Source: Bacteroidales bacterium UBA6851 (GTDB lineage: Bacteria > Bacteroidota > Bacteroidia > Bacteroidales > UBA932). From it: a stretch of DNA of 64,000 bases. The stretch covers positions 124,001 to 188,000 of the forward strand of contig DKDJ01000011.1 in the NCBI GenBank assembly GCA_002451795.1, in the 5' to 3' direction. Positions 17,733-27,100 of this stretch are shown piece by piece. Each line of letters opens with the position of its first letter. The stretch's first letter is position 1. Under the pieces are notes generated by a model that worked only from the letters and a program-made list of their open reading frames with translations, had not been told where the DNA came from and made no database searches. The translations under genes were made by a program, and so were the position numbers.

Positions 17733-18740
17733 CTATCCTCCGATTATTATACTTGTATCACCATAGTCTTTCCAGTCAGAAACGCTTCCTTCGAAATCAA
17801 TAGGCTTGTCTGAAGTTCCGAAGACAATCTGATACTCGGTATGCTTGCCTCTTTCCCACGCGGCATTGTATTTTGTGAGGTCAAGTATTACTTCTTCGTC
17901 TTTGTTTGTACTACCTTCGCTTATGGTGTAGCCGATAACCATTTGCACTGCACTTCTTTCCCCTATGGTGGAAAGTGCTTGTGGTATTAGCAACATCGTT
18001 TCGATGACTTCTCTTCTGTTCTCGTCCAGTTGCATATAAGGTCCGAAGGTACATTCTATGTTATGATGGTTACTACGATTGGTCCACTCGGAGCCGTTAA
18101 AGTCGCCTTCACCATAGACATTGGTAAAATCGATATACTTTAAGTAGATTGTCTTGCCTGTCTCAACTTTCTCAACGTAGGCTGTTACGGATACCTTGGC
18201 AAGGATGTGCCGGAATACGACAGGCACTCCTGTAAGACCATAGGATGTCTCGTTGGCTGTCTTGTCGGCGGCGATGTCTGCTACAAGCAGGTCCTGTCTT
18301 TGGTTGTCTCCGTTAGTCTGCCATCCGGTGACTAATATGCCCTTGTCTCTATCTATCTTAATCCTGGATCTTGCTTTCTCGTGAGCAGGGGAGTATGCCA
18401 TGAAAGTAAGAGACCCGGCCTTGGGCCAATAGTATGGTGTGTCAGACTTGAAGGCACTCTTGTCTTGATCATAGCTGATGATGGCCTGAGATATATATGG
18501 CTGTGCATCTGACCTATGATCCTTCCAATTCTGGCCGAGAGGAAGATACCATGCGGAAGACACGAAAGAAACGTCCTTAGGATATTCTGACATCTTGGCT
18601 TTAGTGCCTCCGTTTATCACCTGATATCTGATTTCAGCATGATCAATCCACCCTCCATGCTGCTCGTTCTTGGTACAGCATGTGAGTGATAAGGCGAAAA
18701 ACGCAAGTATTGACAGCCTTTTGTACATGTTCTTTTTCAT
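17733..18740 (-). CDS. Fimbrillin-family (Mfa-like) lipoprotein, second subunit
   Basis: The 335-residue protein has a lipoprotein signal with Cys residues near 21-22 (SLTCC). It is clearly paralogous to the next upstream gene: both carry YYWPKxGxLTFxxYSP, a DxxVADxxxDxTxN segment and GVPxxFRHxLAxV. The C-terminal end has the WERGKHTEYQIVFG pattern followed by a last strand around VSDWKDYG, as in fimbrillins that polymerise by strand exchange after proteolysis. A Lys/Arg-containing N-terminal stretch (GGTKAKMSEYPKDV) is the likely processing region. Seventy bases separate it from the upstream paralogue, the largest gap in the operon. Confidence 0.85.
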   Translation of the reverse strand: MKKNMYKRLSILAFFALSLTCCTKNEQHGGWIDHAEIRYQVINGGTKAKMSEYPKDVSFVSSAWYLPLGQNWKDHRSDAQPYISQAIISYDQDKSAFKSDTPYYWPKAGSLTFMAYSPAHEKARSRIKIDRDKGILVTGWQTNGDNQRQDLLVADIAADKTANETSYGLTGVPVVFRHILAKVSVTAYVEKVETGKTIYLKYIDFTNVYGEGDFNGSEWTNRSNHHNIECTFGPYMQLDENRREVIETMLLIPQALSTIGERSAVQMVIGYTISEGSTNKDEEVILDLTKYNAAWERGKHTEYQIVFGTSDKPIDFEGSVSDWKDYGDTSIIIGG

Positions 18741-18810
18741 TTGTGCCTGAAAGGGCGGTCAGGCCCTTTCAGACTATGGGTCGGTGCCTTAATATCAAGC
18801 ACCAAAGGTT

Positions 18811-19896
18811 TTAGAATGTGATGGTGGTAGTAGTGCCATCCTCCCATGCTACAACTGAAGGAGCCCAGTAAATCTGGTTAAGACCTACAGTAATATTATA
18901 AGAGTATTTATTGTTTACTTCCCAAGAAGCAGAAACAGACTTAAGGTCTACACTTTGGGTTACAGTTTCTGTAGAGTATTCGTTTGTTCCAGTCCCCCAA
19001 TAGGTGTGGATATCATATGTGATTTGTATGTATTCTACGTCTGTAACATTACCTTCTCCTTTATCAGTCATTTTCTGAGGAAGTACTAAGAGATAATTGT
19101 TAGTGATAGTTGAAGGTGAGGCTGAATTTGTTTTGGAAAACTGTTCCCCAGTAGTATTAGAATACCATGTGTAATCTTTCTTGTCGGTCGTCTTGGTCCA
19201 AGATCCCTTATCTGAAAGGCTTGGCTTAAGGCTACTTTCAAAGGTTCCCTTATAAGCAATGTTACCAATCTTAATTTCCTTTACAAAAAAGAATTTGTCT
19301 CCAACTTTTGGTGCCGTCGTTGTCCCTTTAGCATAGTCATCCTTTGTGGTAACGGTGAAACTTACTACCTGTGCGAGTTTGTGACGAAATTCAGTAGGGA
19401 CTCCGTTATATCCAGCATGATTCCCGTTCTGAGTTTGGTCGTCTACCCTATCTGCTACCATAACATCAACGTCCTGGTTGGCGTCAACATCATAGTTATT
19501 GATTTTGAGTCCCTTGGTCTCATCGCAAGAAACTTTGTCTTTGATGGTATATGGGCTATATGAATAGAAGGTTAGTTTGCCCTGTTTTGGCCAATAATAA
19601 GCAGGATCTGTTGTCCATGCATCCCCAGAAGTTGCGCTTGTCGTGTTCTTTACCTCTGCATTACTAATGTAAAGTTGTGTGTCTTCTCCGAATGTTGACG
19701 GGTAGAAGTAGGCAAATGTTCCGAAAGGGACATCGGTTGGATACGTGGAGGTAGAAACAATAGCTTTGGAAGAAGCTTTTCCTACTACAGTCTGGAAAGT
19801 GATCTCCTGGTCAGGAACATTGACCTTGACCTCGTTTTTGGAGCAGGCGGCGAGTGCTACACAAGCCGCTGCAATGCCGAAAATGTGTTTGTTCAT
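18811..19896 (-). CDS. Fimbrillin-family (Mfa-like) lipoprotein, probable major subunit
   Basis: The 361-residue product has lipobox VALAAC (Cys18) and the best-formed fimbrillin features of the locus: ITFQTVVGKASSKAIV before the first folded domain, PFGTFAYFYP, YYWPKQGKLTFYSYSP, GVPTEFRHKLAQVVSFTV and a C-terminal WEVNNKYSYNITVGLNQI then APSVVAWEDG. It is the first fimbrillin after the anchor gene, the usual position of the shaft subunit. By eye its coding strand is richer in A/T and Thr/Lys/Asn codons than its neighbours, which could mean high expression or recent diversification. Assembly outside the cell after lipoprotein export and Arg/Lys-specific cleavage is known for the family and is inferred here. 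Confidence 0.87.
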   Translation of the reverse strand: MNKHIFGIAAACVALAACSKNEVKVNVPDQEITFQTVVGKASSKAIVSTSTYPTDVPFGTFAYFYPSTFGEDTQLYISNAEVKNTTSATSGDAWTTDPAYYWPKQGKLTFYSYSPYTIKDKVSCDETKGLKINNYDVDANQDVDVMVADRVDDQTQNGNHAGYNGVPTEFRHKLAQVVSFTVTTKDDYAKGTTTAPKVGDKFFFVKEIKIGNIAYKGTFESSLKPSLSDKGSWTKTTDKKDYTWYSNTTGEQFSKTNSASPSTITNNYLLVLPQKMTDKGEGNVTDVEYIQITYDIHTYWGTGTNEYSTETVTQSVDLKSVSASWEVNNKYSYNITVGLNQIYWAPSVVAWEDGTTTTITF

Positions 19897-19920
19897 AAAT
19901 GAGTTTATTATATTAAATTA

Positions 19921-20958
19921 TTACATTTCTATCTCATGATGTTCTTCATCCCAGTCTCCCACGCTTGGATCAAATCCTCCGCCCGTGCCGGGATCTGGCG
20001 TTTCTGGCGGTGGTATGACTATGGTCTCGTCCACAAGCAGCCAGTGGTGCTGTATGCAGTCCTGGGTGTCAAACAGATACGATATGTCAAACTCTCTCTG
20101 GATGTTGCGCCCGTCAGTGGTCCAAAAGTCAAATACGACGTTGAGTTTGGTGTCCAAGTCGTCGATATGTCCGAATGTGTTGAATACGTTGCACACTACC
20201 GGAACTCCCTTGTCGTCACTTTTGATAAGGTGCGTGTACAGCGCACACGGGTCTTTGAGGTCTTTCTCTCTGGTGGCGAGATTGACCTGCTTGACCATGG
20301 AGGTGAGTACAGCCTTGGCTGAACTGACGTATTCAAGTCCTTCCACCTTTACCTGAAGGTAGTATGACTCAGCTATGGATGTCGCATCCACAGTTATGGT
20401 GTGCACACCTTCATGATATGGAATATTCTCGTAGTCGCTGCTTGCCACTACAAGATGTTCTGGCTGGTAGTTTATGGTCTGCCCGTCGAACTTGGTTTCT
20501 CCCTTGGAGGTGCTCAAAGAACTTATCTTCAGTTCTTTAAGCTCGCTTTGTGTGATAGCGTCAGTGTAGGCGAATGCACCGCGGTATTCCTGCTCATCCT
20601 GAATGCGGGTGGTCTCTGAACCAAACTGGTACAGGGTCATTGAGTACTCTCCCGGCAAGATGCTGAGTCGTCCTTTGATTATGTCGTGCCCATCAGCCTT
20701 GTCTTTCTCTGAAATGAATGACTCGGCCAGCAGTTTGTTGTTGCTGGTGCTATAGAACATTACCTTCATAACTTCAGGATCAATGTCCGGAATAGGAATC
20801 TTGTCGTTATACACGTCGCATGTGACGTTGGAAATGGCGTCAAGATTGATGCGGACCTCGATTTCGGTGCTGAAGTTAGGATCTTCCAGCGGTCTTCGCT
20901 CGCATGATATCAGTGCGCAGAGGACCATCAGCATGGATATGATGATTTTCTTCCTCAT
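19921..20958 (-). CDS. Fimbrial anchor lipoprotein (DUF5119/Mfa2-FimB-like)
   Basis: The 345-residue protein has lipobox CALISC (Cys19). It follows the layout of DUF5119/Mfa2-like proteins that sit next to fimbrillins and anchor or limit the fibre: an early strand EIEVRINLDAI, ILPGEYSMTLYQFG, a central VTIxxxA-type repeat (GVHTITVDATSIAESYYLQ) and a Gly/Asp-rich end (GGGFDPSVGDWDEE). The start overlaps the end of the upstream OmpA/DUF3575 gene by four bases. An anchoring role is inferred from family and order. It could instead be a periplasmic accessory. Confidence 0.82.
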   Translation of the reverse strand: MRKKIIISMLMVLCALISCERRPLEDPNFSTEIEVRINLDAISNVTCDVYNDKIPIPDIDPEVMKVMFYSTSNNKLLAESFISEKDKADGHDIIKGRLSILPGEYSMTLYQFGSETTRIQDEQEYRGAFAYTDAITQSELKELKISSLSTSKGETKFDGQTINYQPEHLVVASSDYENIPYHEGVHTITVDATSIAESYYLQVKVEGLEYVSSAKAVLTSMVKQVNLATREKDLKDPCALYTHLIKSDDKGVPVVCNVFNTFGHIDDLDTKLNVVFDFWTTDGRNIQREFDISYLFDTQDCIQHHWLLVDETIVIPPPETPDPGTGGGFDPSVGDWDEEHHEIEM

Positions 20959-22256
20959 TTGGCTCTGATATTTAAGGTTATTGGACTGTGCTGCTTGCGA
21001 ATGGACACTGGGATCACTAGCGATACCTTGGCGCGGGTGAGCCCGAAATATGAGAATGTTCCCTCCTTAAAGTAGTCCTTATATAAGTGGGCATAGTCTG
21101 GAGATGGCTGGTAATGGCGGTAGTCCGACTGGAGGTATCCTATAGATGCGGAGAGTTCGAGCCTGAGTCTTCTTCCGAGCGGCATTATATATCCGGCGCT
21201 TGCTCCCGCACTCCAATACTCTCCTTGTGTGCATATTGCCTTATCCCTCTGGAGGTCATACATGGCTGAGGCGAGGTATGTTCCAACGAACCATCCTGTC
21301 ATCCTTCCGTCATGAGGGCTTCCGAAACTTGGCTGCCGGCTAGATAGGGGATACCAGCGTGGCTCTATTCCGAGTTCTAATATCTGCAATGCGTACTTGC
21401 GGTCATGCGGGCCCGCGGTCCACCACGGGAACAGATCTGATACGGCGATGGAGAACTGGTTGCCTATAGGAATCTCCGCCTCTACGTTGAGTGCAGTGAC
21501 GGCATCATAGAGTAGGTTGGTCTTGAGTGCAAAGAGCGTCCTTGGTGTATTTCCAGAGAACTGCACTTTCCCACCTAAGTCTTTAGGGTGCTCAAGCTGG
21601 AAAGGAATGCCAGCCTTTGTCAGCATGACTCCTATATCGTGTCTTGGTGAACTTGTCCACTCAAGAGTGATGAAAGAGCGGCGCATATCCACGAAGTATT
21701 CCCTAATGATACGCCTATAAAGGGCGATGTCGTATGTCTTGAGAAGTGTCTTTTTGCTGTCTGCTGTGATATCAGCGTCTATTATCTCCAGAAGTCTTTG
21801 CCTTTGTGATGCCGTGAGCTTGTTGTCGGACAGAACCTTGTTCCTGAACATGTGCCAGGATTCTCCATCTGCTTCTATATATATGCGGTCCGCGAGGTCG
21901 GCATATTCTGAACTGAGGAAGCGGAGCATCGCGCTGGCACGTCTGCGGGCGAGCCGGACGTTATACTGGTATGCGCCTTCTGGGGAAGAGTAGGACTTAA
22001 CGCCGATTCTTTCTATGTTATTGATGACTTTTGAGGAGTCGCGGAGTGCGCTGATGGAGTCGGACAGGGACTTGAGCTGGCTACGGTTGTTTAAGTATGT
22101 GGGCGATAGGGTCGCATTGTCCCAGCGGAAGTCCACGTGGAACTCGGCTTTCTTAAGTGCCGTAGTGTCCCTGTGGGATTGTGCGGCTGCAATCTCACTG
22201 AAAGTAAATAGCAGAACGATAGAGAAGATTGATAATGTTAAAAACTGCCTATTCAT
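20955..22256 (-). CDS. Outer-membrane protein with OmpA-like and DUF3575 domains, first gene of fimbrial operon
   Basis: The 433 residues begin with a signal peptide (cleavage after AAAQ near 26). Residues about 35-220 form an OmpA-C-like region (RIGVKSYSSPEGAYQYNVRLARRRA, shortened here, is the telling segment: a substrate-like SPEG followed by an Arg-rich helix). Residues about 245-433 form a DUF3575 barrel, with ALKTNLLYDAVTALNVEAEI and a final aromatic strand region. DUF3575 proteins regularly lead Bacteroidales fimbrial operons and are thought to be outer-membrane partners of the fibre. The start at 22256 lies about 18 bases after the predicted transcription start. Confidence 0.85.
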   Translation of the reverse strand: MNRQFLTLSIFSIVLLFTFSEIAAAQSHRDTTALKKAEFHVDFRWDNATLSPTYLNNRSQLKSLSDSISALRDSSKVINNIERIGVKSYSSPEGAYQYNVRLARRRASAMLRFLSSEYADLADRIYIEADGESWHMFRNKVLSDNKLTASQRQRLLEIIDADITADSKKTLLKTYDIALYRRIIREYFVDMRRSFITLEWTSSPRHDIGVMLTKAGIPFQLEHPKDLGGKVQFSGNTPRTLFALKTNLLYDAVTALNVEAEIPIGNQFSIAVSDLFPWWTAGPHDRKYALQILELGIEPRWYPLSSRQPSFGSPHDGRMTGWFVGTYLASAMYDLQRDKAICTQGEYWSAGASAGYIMPLGRRLRLELSASIGYLQSDYRHYQPSPDYAHLYKDYFKEGTFSYFGLTRAKVSLVIPVSIRKQHSPITLNIRAK

Positions 22257-22280
22257 CTTCCAAGTTTAACTTTCGGGCTG

Positions 22281-22311
22281 CAAAAATAAAAAAGTTCAAA
22301 ATAAAATACAA
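22281..22311 (-). promoter_or_regulatory. Promoter of the fimbrial operon
   Basis: Read on the minus strand there is TTG (22311-22309), a 20-base spacer and TATTTTTG (22288-22281), an exact fit to the Bacteroidales TTG-N20-TAnnTTTG pattern. Transcription should start near 22274, giving a leader of about 18 bases before the ATG at 22256. Confidence 0.7.
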
Positions 22312-22384
22312 TACTATCTGGGTGTTGCAAGTATAAAATAACATGTTTATAATTAGGCCGTTTCGTGCTATTTGTTCAATTCTA

Positions 22385-22395
22385 CCCCCCCCCCC
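22385..22395. repeat. Homopolymer tract of 11 C (poly-G on the minus strand)
   Basis: Eleven consecutive C bases lie in the spacer between the divergent fimbrial and TetR/efflux operons. The tract ends 74 bases upstream of the fimbrial -33 box and about 40 bases upstream of the TetR -7 box. On the minus strand it is directly followed by TAGAATTG, a one-mismatch version of TAnnTTTG. Tracts of this length are prone to slipped-strand length changes. Confidence 0.9.
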
Positions 22396-22434
22396 ATTGC
22401 GCTTTGGAAAATGCCTTTGATAGGCGTGGGGCAC

Positions 22435-22442
22435 TATTTTTG
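22435..22442 (+). promoter_or_regulatory. Putative -7 element of the TetR/efflux operon
   Basis: TATTTTTG fits the consensus. A TTTG at 22416-22419 is 15 bases upstream, shorter than the usual spacing. The leader before the GTG at 22514 would be about 65 bases, room for an autoregulatory operator. Confidence 0.45.
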
Positions 22443-22513
22443 TACGCTACTATCATAATGTTCAAAAATTTCGTTTTTGACTTTAAAATAATGTGATTTA
22501 ATACTGACGCGAA

Positions 22514-23128
22514 GTGAATAATACTAGAGAAACGATTATGAAGGCTGCACGTGCAGTTTTTTGTAAGTATGGCTATGAGAAGGCTTCGGTGGAGGATATT
22601 GCCAAGATGGCAAATAGGGCTAAAACCTCAATATACTACTACTTTGATAGTAAAACCGATGTTTTTCTTGCTGTTTTGACGGAAGAGTTTGACAAGATCC
22701 TTTCTCAGCTCATTGGTTTGGTGGATTTCTCTTCCCCAGAGAAATTAGCTCAGACTTTTAAGTTTTGTCTTAAAAAAAGGATGGAATTGATCACTGGCTC
22801 AGAGCTATTTCGTAACAATTATTATTATCGCTACAACGGAGGGTTAAGCGAAATTGTTTCCGTAATGGACAGGGCCAGAGAGCCCTTTAATAAAAGGGAG
22901 AAAATGATGCTCTGCGATGTATGTCTATACTTGAAGCATCACGGTGCTCTTTCAGATGAGGTGAGTCCGGACGATTTTTCCGAAATGTTCGAAATGTATC
23001 TATGCGGAGTGGAGGTACAGCTGTTTACATCAAATGAAAAGGATAAGGTCATGAAGATTTATGAGGCGATGCTTGATGGTACCGCACGAGAGTTGAAAAA
23101 GTTAGGTGATTCAAATAAGGAAGATTAA
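22514..23128 (+). CDS. TetR/AcrR-family transcriptional regulator
   Basis: The 204-residue protein has the TetR DNA-binding domain at the N-terminus: TRETIMKAARAVFCKYGYEK, then ASVEDIAKMANRAKTSIYYYF with the recognition helix KTSIYYYF. The remaining helices form the ligand-binding part, which is not conserved enough to predict a ligand. Translation must start at the GTG at 22514, because the next ATG (22538) would remove the first half of helix one. The stop codon overlaps the start of the adaptor gene by one base (TAATG), so the regulator is in the operon it most likely represses. Confidence 0.92.
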   Translation: MNNTRETIMKAARAVFCKYGYEKASVEDIAKMANRAKTSIYYYFDSKTDVFLAVLTEEFDKILSQLIGLVDFSSPEKLAQTFKFCLKKRMELITGSELFRNNYYYRYNGGLSEIVSVMDRAREPFNKREKMMLCDVCLYLKHHGALSDEVSPDDFSEMFEMYLCGVEVQLFTSNEKDKVMKIYEAMLDGTARELKKLGDSNKED

Positions 23129-24177
23129 TGAAAACTGGTAGGCTATCATTTTTTTTGTTTTCGGCACTGGTCTCGGTCGTTGTGCCGTCATGCAAGCGAC
23201 ATTCTGGCGCGTCGGAGCATAGGGTGGAGCCAGTGAAAGTGGAAGTTATATCTGTGTCAGAGGAAAGCGCTGTCTCTACCAACGGATTCGTCGGGATGTT
23301 GGAACCGGTGAAGAGTACTACGCTTTCGGCGAAGCACTCTGGTACTCTCGTGGAGTTGCGAGTGCGCAAAGGTGATCGTGTGGTTAAAGGTCAGACTGTG
23401 GCTGTTATCGGCTCTCAGAGTGTGAAAAGTACGTATGAAATGGCGCATGCCACACTTGAGCAGGCGGAAGACGGATATAGGAGGGCTTCTCAGGTGTATG
23501 AGGCTGGAGCTGTGGCTGATGTGAAGATGGTGGAGTTAAGTACGCAGCTTAGCAAGGCTCGTGCTGCTGCAGATGCTGCCGATAAGGCGTTGGAAGACTG
23601 TAATATAAAGGCTCCTTTTGATGGACTTGTGTCGGAAGTGTATTGTGATGAGGGTGTGGAATTGGACTTTTTCTCTCCTATTGTGAAGGTGGTGGATACA
23701 TCTGAGCTGGAAGTAAGAATAAGTGTACCGGAAAATGAGATAGCTGGTGTGAGTGTGGGACAGCAGGCGAGACTGGAGGCTGCTGGAAAGACGGCACTTG
23801 GCTGCAAGGTGGCTTCACGGGGTGTGGTGGCATCCGCACTTTCTCATAGTTTTGACTGTACGTTGAAACTGGACAGGCAAGATGCTTCCCTGCTGCCGGG
23901 TATGGTATGTAAGGTGTATCTGGATCGTCAGGAGGAGAGTGGCATTGTAGTGCCGTCGTCAGTGCTCCAGACAGGTTCTGAAGGGAGGTATTTGTGGATC
24001 GTGAGAGGGGGTGTGGTGTGCAGGCAGTATGTGCTTGTGGGCCCATTCTCTGGAAAAGGGGTGCTCATTACTTCTGGGCTTGAAGATGGAGACATGGTGA
24101 TAGTAAAGGGCTATCAGAAAGTTTCTAGTGGTATGGCTGTGGATGTGCAGATGGTAGACCTGGCTGAGGTGTTGTGA
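23128..24177 (+). CDS. RND efflux adaptor (membrane fusion protein) lipoprotein
   Basis: The 349-residue adaptor bridges the inner-membrane pump and the outer-membrane channel. It has a lipoprotein signal with Cys near residue 22 (VVPSC). A barrel-sandwich half follows (LVELRVRKGDRVVKGQTVAVI), then a helical hairpin of about 100-150 (ALEDCNIKAPFDGLVSEVY closes it), a beta-barrel domain (LEVRISVPENEIAGVSVGQ) and a membrane-proximal end (GRYLWIVRGGVV, then GLEDGDMVIVKG). The length is typical for short Bacteroidetes adaptors. It starts on the stop codon of TetR and is followed after one base by the pump gene. Confidence 0.93.
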   Translation: MKTGRLSFFLFSALVSVVVPSCKRHSGASEHRVEPVKVEVISVSEESAVSTNGFVGMLEPVKSTTLSAKHSGTLVELRVRKGDRVVKGQTVAVIGSQSVKSTYEMAHATLEQAEDGYRRASQVYEAGAVADVKMVELSTQLSKARAAADAADKALEDCNIKAPFDGLVSEVYCDEGVELDFFSPIVKVVDTSELEVRISVPENEIAGVSVGQQARLEAAGKTALGCKVASRGVVASALSHSFDCTLKLDRQDASLLPGMVCKVYLDRQEESGIVVPSSVLQTGSEGRYLWIVRGGVVCRQYVLVGPFSGKGVLITSGLEDGDMVIVKGYQKVSSGMAVDVQMVDLAEVL

Positions 24178-24178
24178 C

Positions 24179-27100
24179 ATGGAGAAGCACAAGAATCTGA
24201 TTTTCCTCGTGATGACGATGCTCATTGCGCTCGGCGTATATGGTATCTTCAAGATCAATAAGGATGAGTTCCCGACTTTCGAGATAAAACAGGGACTCGT
24301 GGCTGCCGTATATCCGGGGGCGAGCTCGTATGAGGTACAGCAGCAGGTGGCAGAACCGCTTGAGAAAGTGCTCTTTAGTTTTCAGGAAGTAGACCGCAAG
24401 AGCGTGAAGGTAAGTTCAATGGACGGCATGTGCTACATATTGTCTGACCTTAATGTCCCGGCTAAGGAAAAGGATAGGGTATGGTCCAAGATCAAGCTCA
24501 AACTCAGTGAAGCCAAGTCTTCGCTTCCTCCAGGGGTGCTGGCGGTAGTAGTGCTGGATGATTTCTCCTCCGTGTCGGCGTCCTTGATTGCTCTGAGTTC
24601 TACTGATAAGAGCTATTCCGAGATGAAGGAGTATGCCGACAGGCTCTGCGATATGCTTCATCGGATTCCTTCTTTGTCCACGACCAAGATTTACGGAGAA
24701 AGGGGAGAAGAGATAGCCGTTACGGTGGATCGGGAGAAACTTTCCGCTTACGGAATCAATCCTACTTCTCTAATGCTCGGCTATCAGACGTCATCTCTTC
24801 AAGTGCCGAGCGGCAGTTTCAACACTGACTATGTACAGTCTCCAATTCATATCGGAGGTACTGTATCCTCTGAGCAGGAGGTGTCTGATATGATAGTATA
24901 TAGTGACCCGGATGGCAATATCTTGAGACTTAAAGATATTGCCACCATAGAGCGAAGGTACTCAGACCCCGATTCCTATGTGGACTATAATGGGGCAACC
25001 TCTATAATCATATCTGTGGAGATGCTTCCGGATAACAATATCGTGGCTTTCGGGGATGATCTTGTCAGAACTTTGGATGAATTCCGTGCGGAACTTCCTT
25101 CGAGCGTGTCTGTGTGCCAGATTACCAACCAACCTAAGGTCGTATCGGACTCTGTATACTCGTTCTTAAGGGATCTGGTGATTTCTATCCTCGTGGTGAT
25201 ACTGGTGATGATGATGCTCTTCCCTATGAAGTCTGCTCTTATTGCTAGTTCTGGAGTTCCTGTATGTACGGCGGTAGCCATAGCGGTGATGTTCCTCACC
25301 AAGATAGACCTGAACACGGTCACTCTTGCTGCTCTTATAGTGGTGCTGGGTATGATAGTCGATGATTCCATCATCACGATGGATGGATACATGGATCACC
25401 TCAGTAGAGGAAAATCTTGTAGTGAGGCTGCTAAGGCGAGCACAAAAGAGCTTATCATGCCTATGTTTATGGCCACTTCTTCCATAAGCCTTATGTTCTT
25501 CCCGATGCTTGGTATCATCACTGGATATCTTGGGGAGTTTGTGCAGCTTTTCCCGTGGGTTATTGGCATATCCCTTTTCGCATCTCTTGCGTATGCTGTA
25601 TTTGTGGTGCCGATATTGGAGACCAGGTTCATAAGCAGCCCTCGCCCTTCTTCGGACAACTTCTTCACCAGAGGGCAGAATCGTTTCTTCCTTGCCCTTC
25701 AGAACATCTATGACAAGATGCAGGCTATCTGCTTCCGCCATCCTAAGCTGACTATTATGGGAGGCGTAGTGGCAGTGGCTCTGGGACTCTTTATGTTCAG
25801 CCGTCTTACCGTGCAGATGATGCCTAAGGCTGATAGGGACTATTTCGCGATGGAGATTACTCTGGATAGCAACTCTGGGCTTGAGGATACCCGTCAGGTT
25901 GTGGATAGTATCCAGTCCATAGTGCTTAGAGATCCTCGTGTAAAATCTCTTACGGCTTTCATAGGTGATGCCGCCCCACGGTTCAATGCCACTTATTCGC
26001 CTGCCACTCCGGCGAAGAACTTCTCGCAGCTCATCATCAATACTAGTTCCAAGAGGGCTACTTCCGAGCTGCTTCCAGAGTATGAGACCATGTTTGGAAA
26101 TATGTTCCCCGGTGCGATTGTGAGAGTTAAACAGATGGATTATCAAGCTGTTACGCCTATCGAAGTAATCCTTGAAGGTGGGGATCTCCTTGAGGTGAAA
26201 CCCTATGCTGACTCCATCCGCTCGTATATGCAGAGCCTTTCCGATGAACTGATGTGGGTGCATAGTTCGGCTGACAACTTCGTGAGCTGCGTGGATATAG
26301 ACATGGATCCTGAGGAGTCTGCCCGTCTTGGAGTCAACAAGGCTATGGTGTCCCTCTCGCTCTTCGGTACCATGGGATCACAGCCGCTCGCTACTCTCTG
26401 GGAAGATGGGCGGTCGCTGCCAGTAAGGCTTTATAGCGAGTCTGTAAACAACTCTATGGACTATGATATGCTTGGCAACCAGCAGGTGTCAACCTCTATT
26501 CCTGGGCTTTCAGTACCACTAAGACAGGTGGCTGAAATTAAGCCAGCATGGGAACCTGCTCTTCTTGAGAGGATCGGTGGGGAGAATGCCGTGGTGGTGT
26601 CCGCTGATATGAGGTATGGCAAGAGTCAGCCGGTCTCCATGAAGAAGGTACAGGATTTTGTGGATGGTCTTGATCTGCCAGAGGGAGTAAGTGTACGCTA
26701 CGGCGGACTCTCGTCCATGAATAGCACTGTGATACCGGAGATTGTCCTTGCGTTCCTTAGTGCCGTGCTTGTGCTGTTCTTCTTCTTGCTTTTCCATTTC
26801 AAGAAGATATCGCTTGCAGTGCTGACCATAGTACTCAGTACGCTGTGCTTCTTCGGGGCATTCTTCGGACTATGGATATTCGGACTTGACTTCAGTATCA
26901 CAGCGGTGCTTGGACTCATAAGCCTCATAGGCATCATAGTGCGCAACGGTATAATACTTTTCGAGTATGCAGAAGATCTGCGTTTCAAGGAGGGCCTTCC
27001 AGTGAAGGAAGCCGCTGAACTTGCGGGAAAGAGACGTATGAGGCCTATTTTCCTTACTTCCTGTACTACTGCCCTTGGAGTGCTCCCGATGATTATCAGC

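Noticed and set aside
22249..22434. 61-aa minus-strand ORF running through the poly-G tract
   Set aside because: The tract would code for Gly residues, which is tempting for frame switching, but the ORF contains the fimbrial promoter and runs into the start of the fimbrial operon; no ribosome site or motif supports it.
25166..26263. 365-aa ORF on the minus strand
   Set aside because: It lies wholly inside the RND pump gene, is extremely His/Arg-rich in the way of antisense translations, and has no signal or motif.
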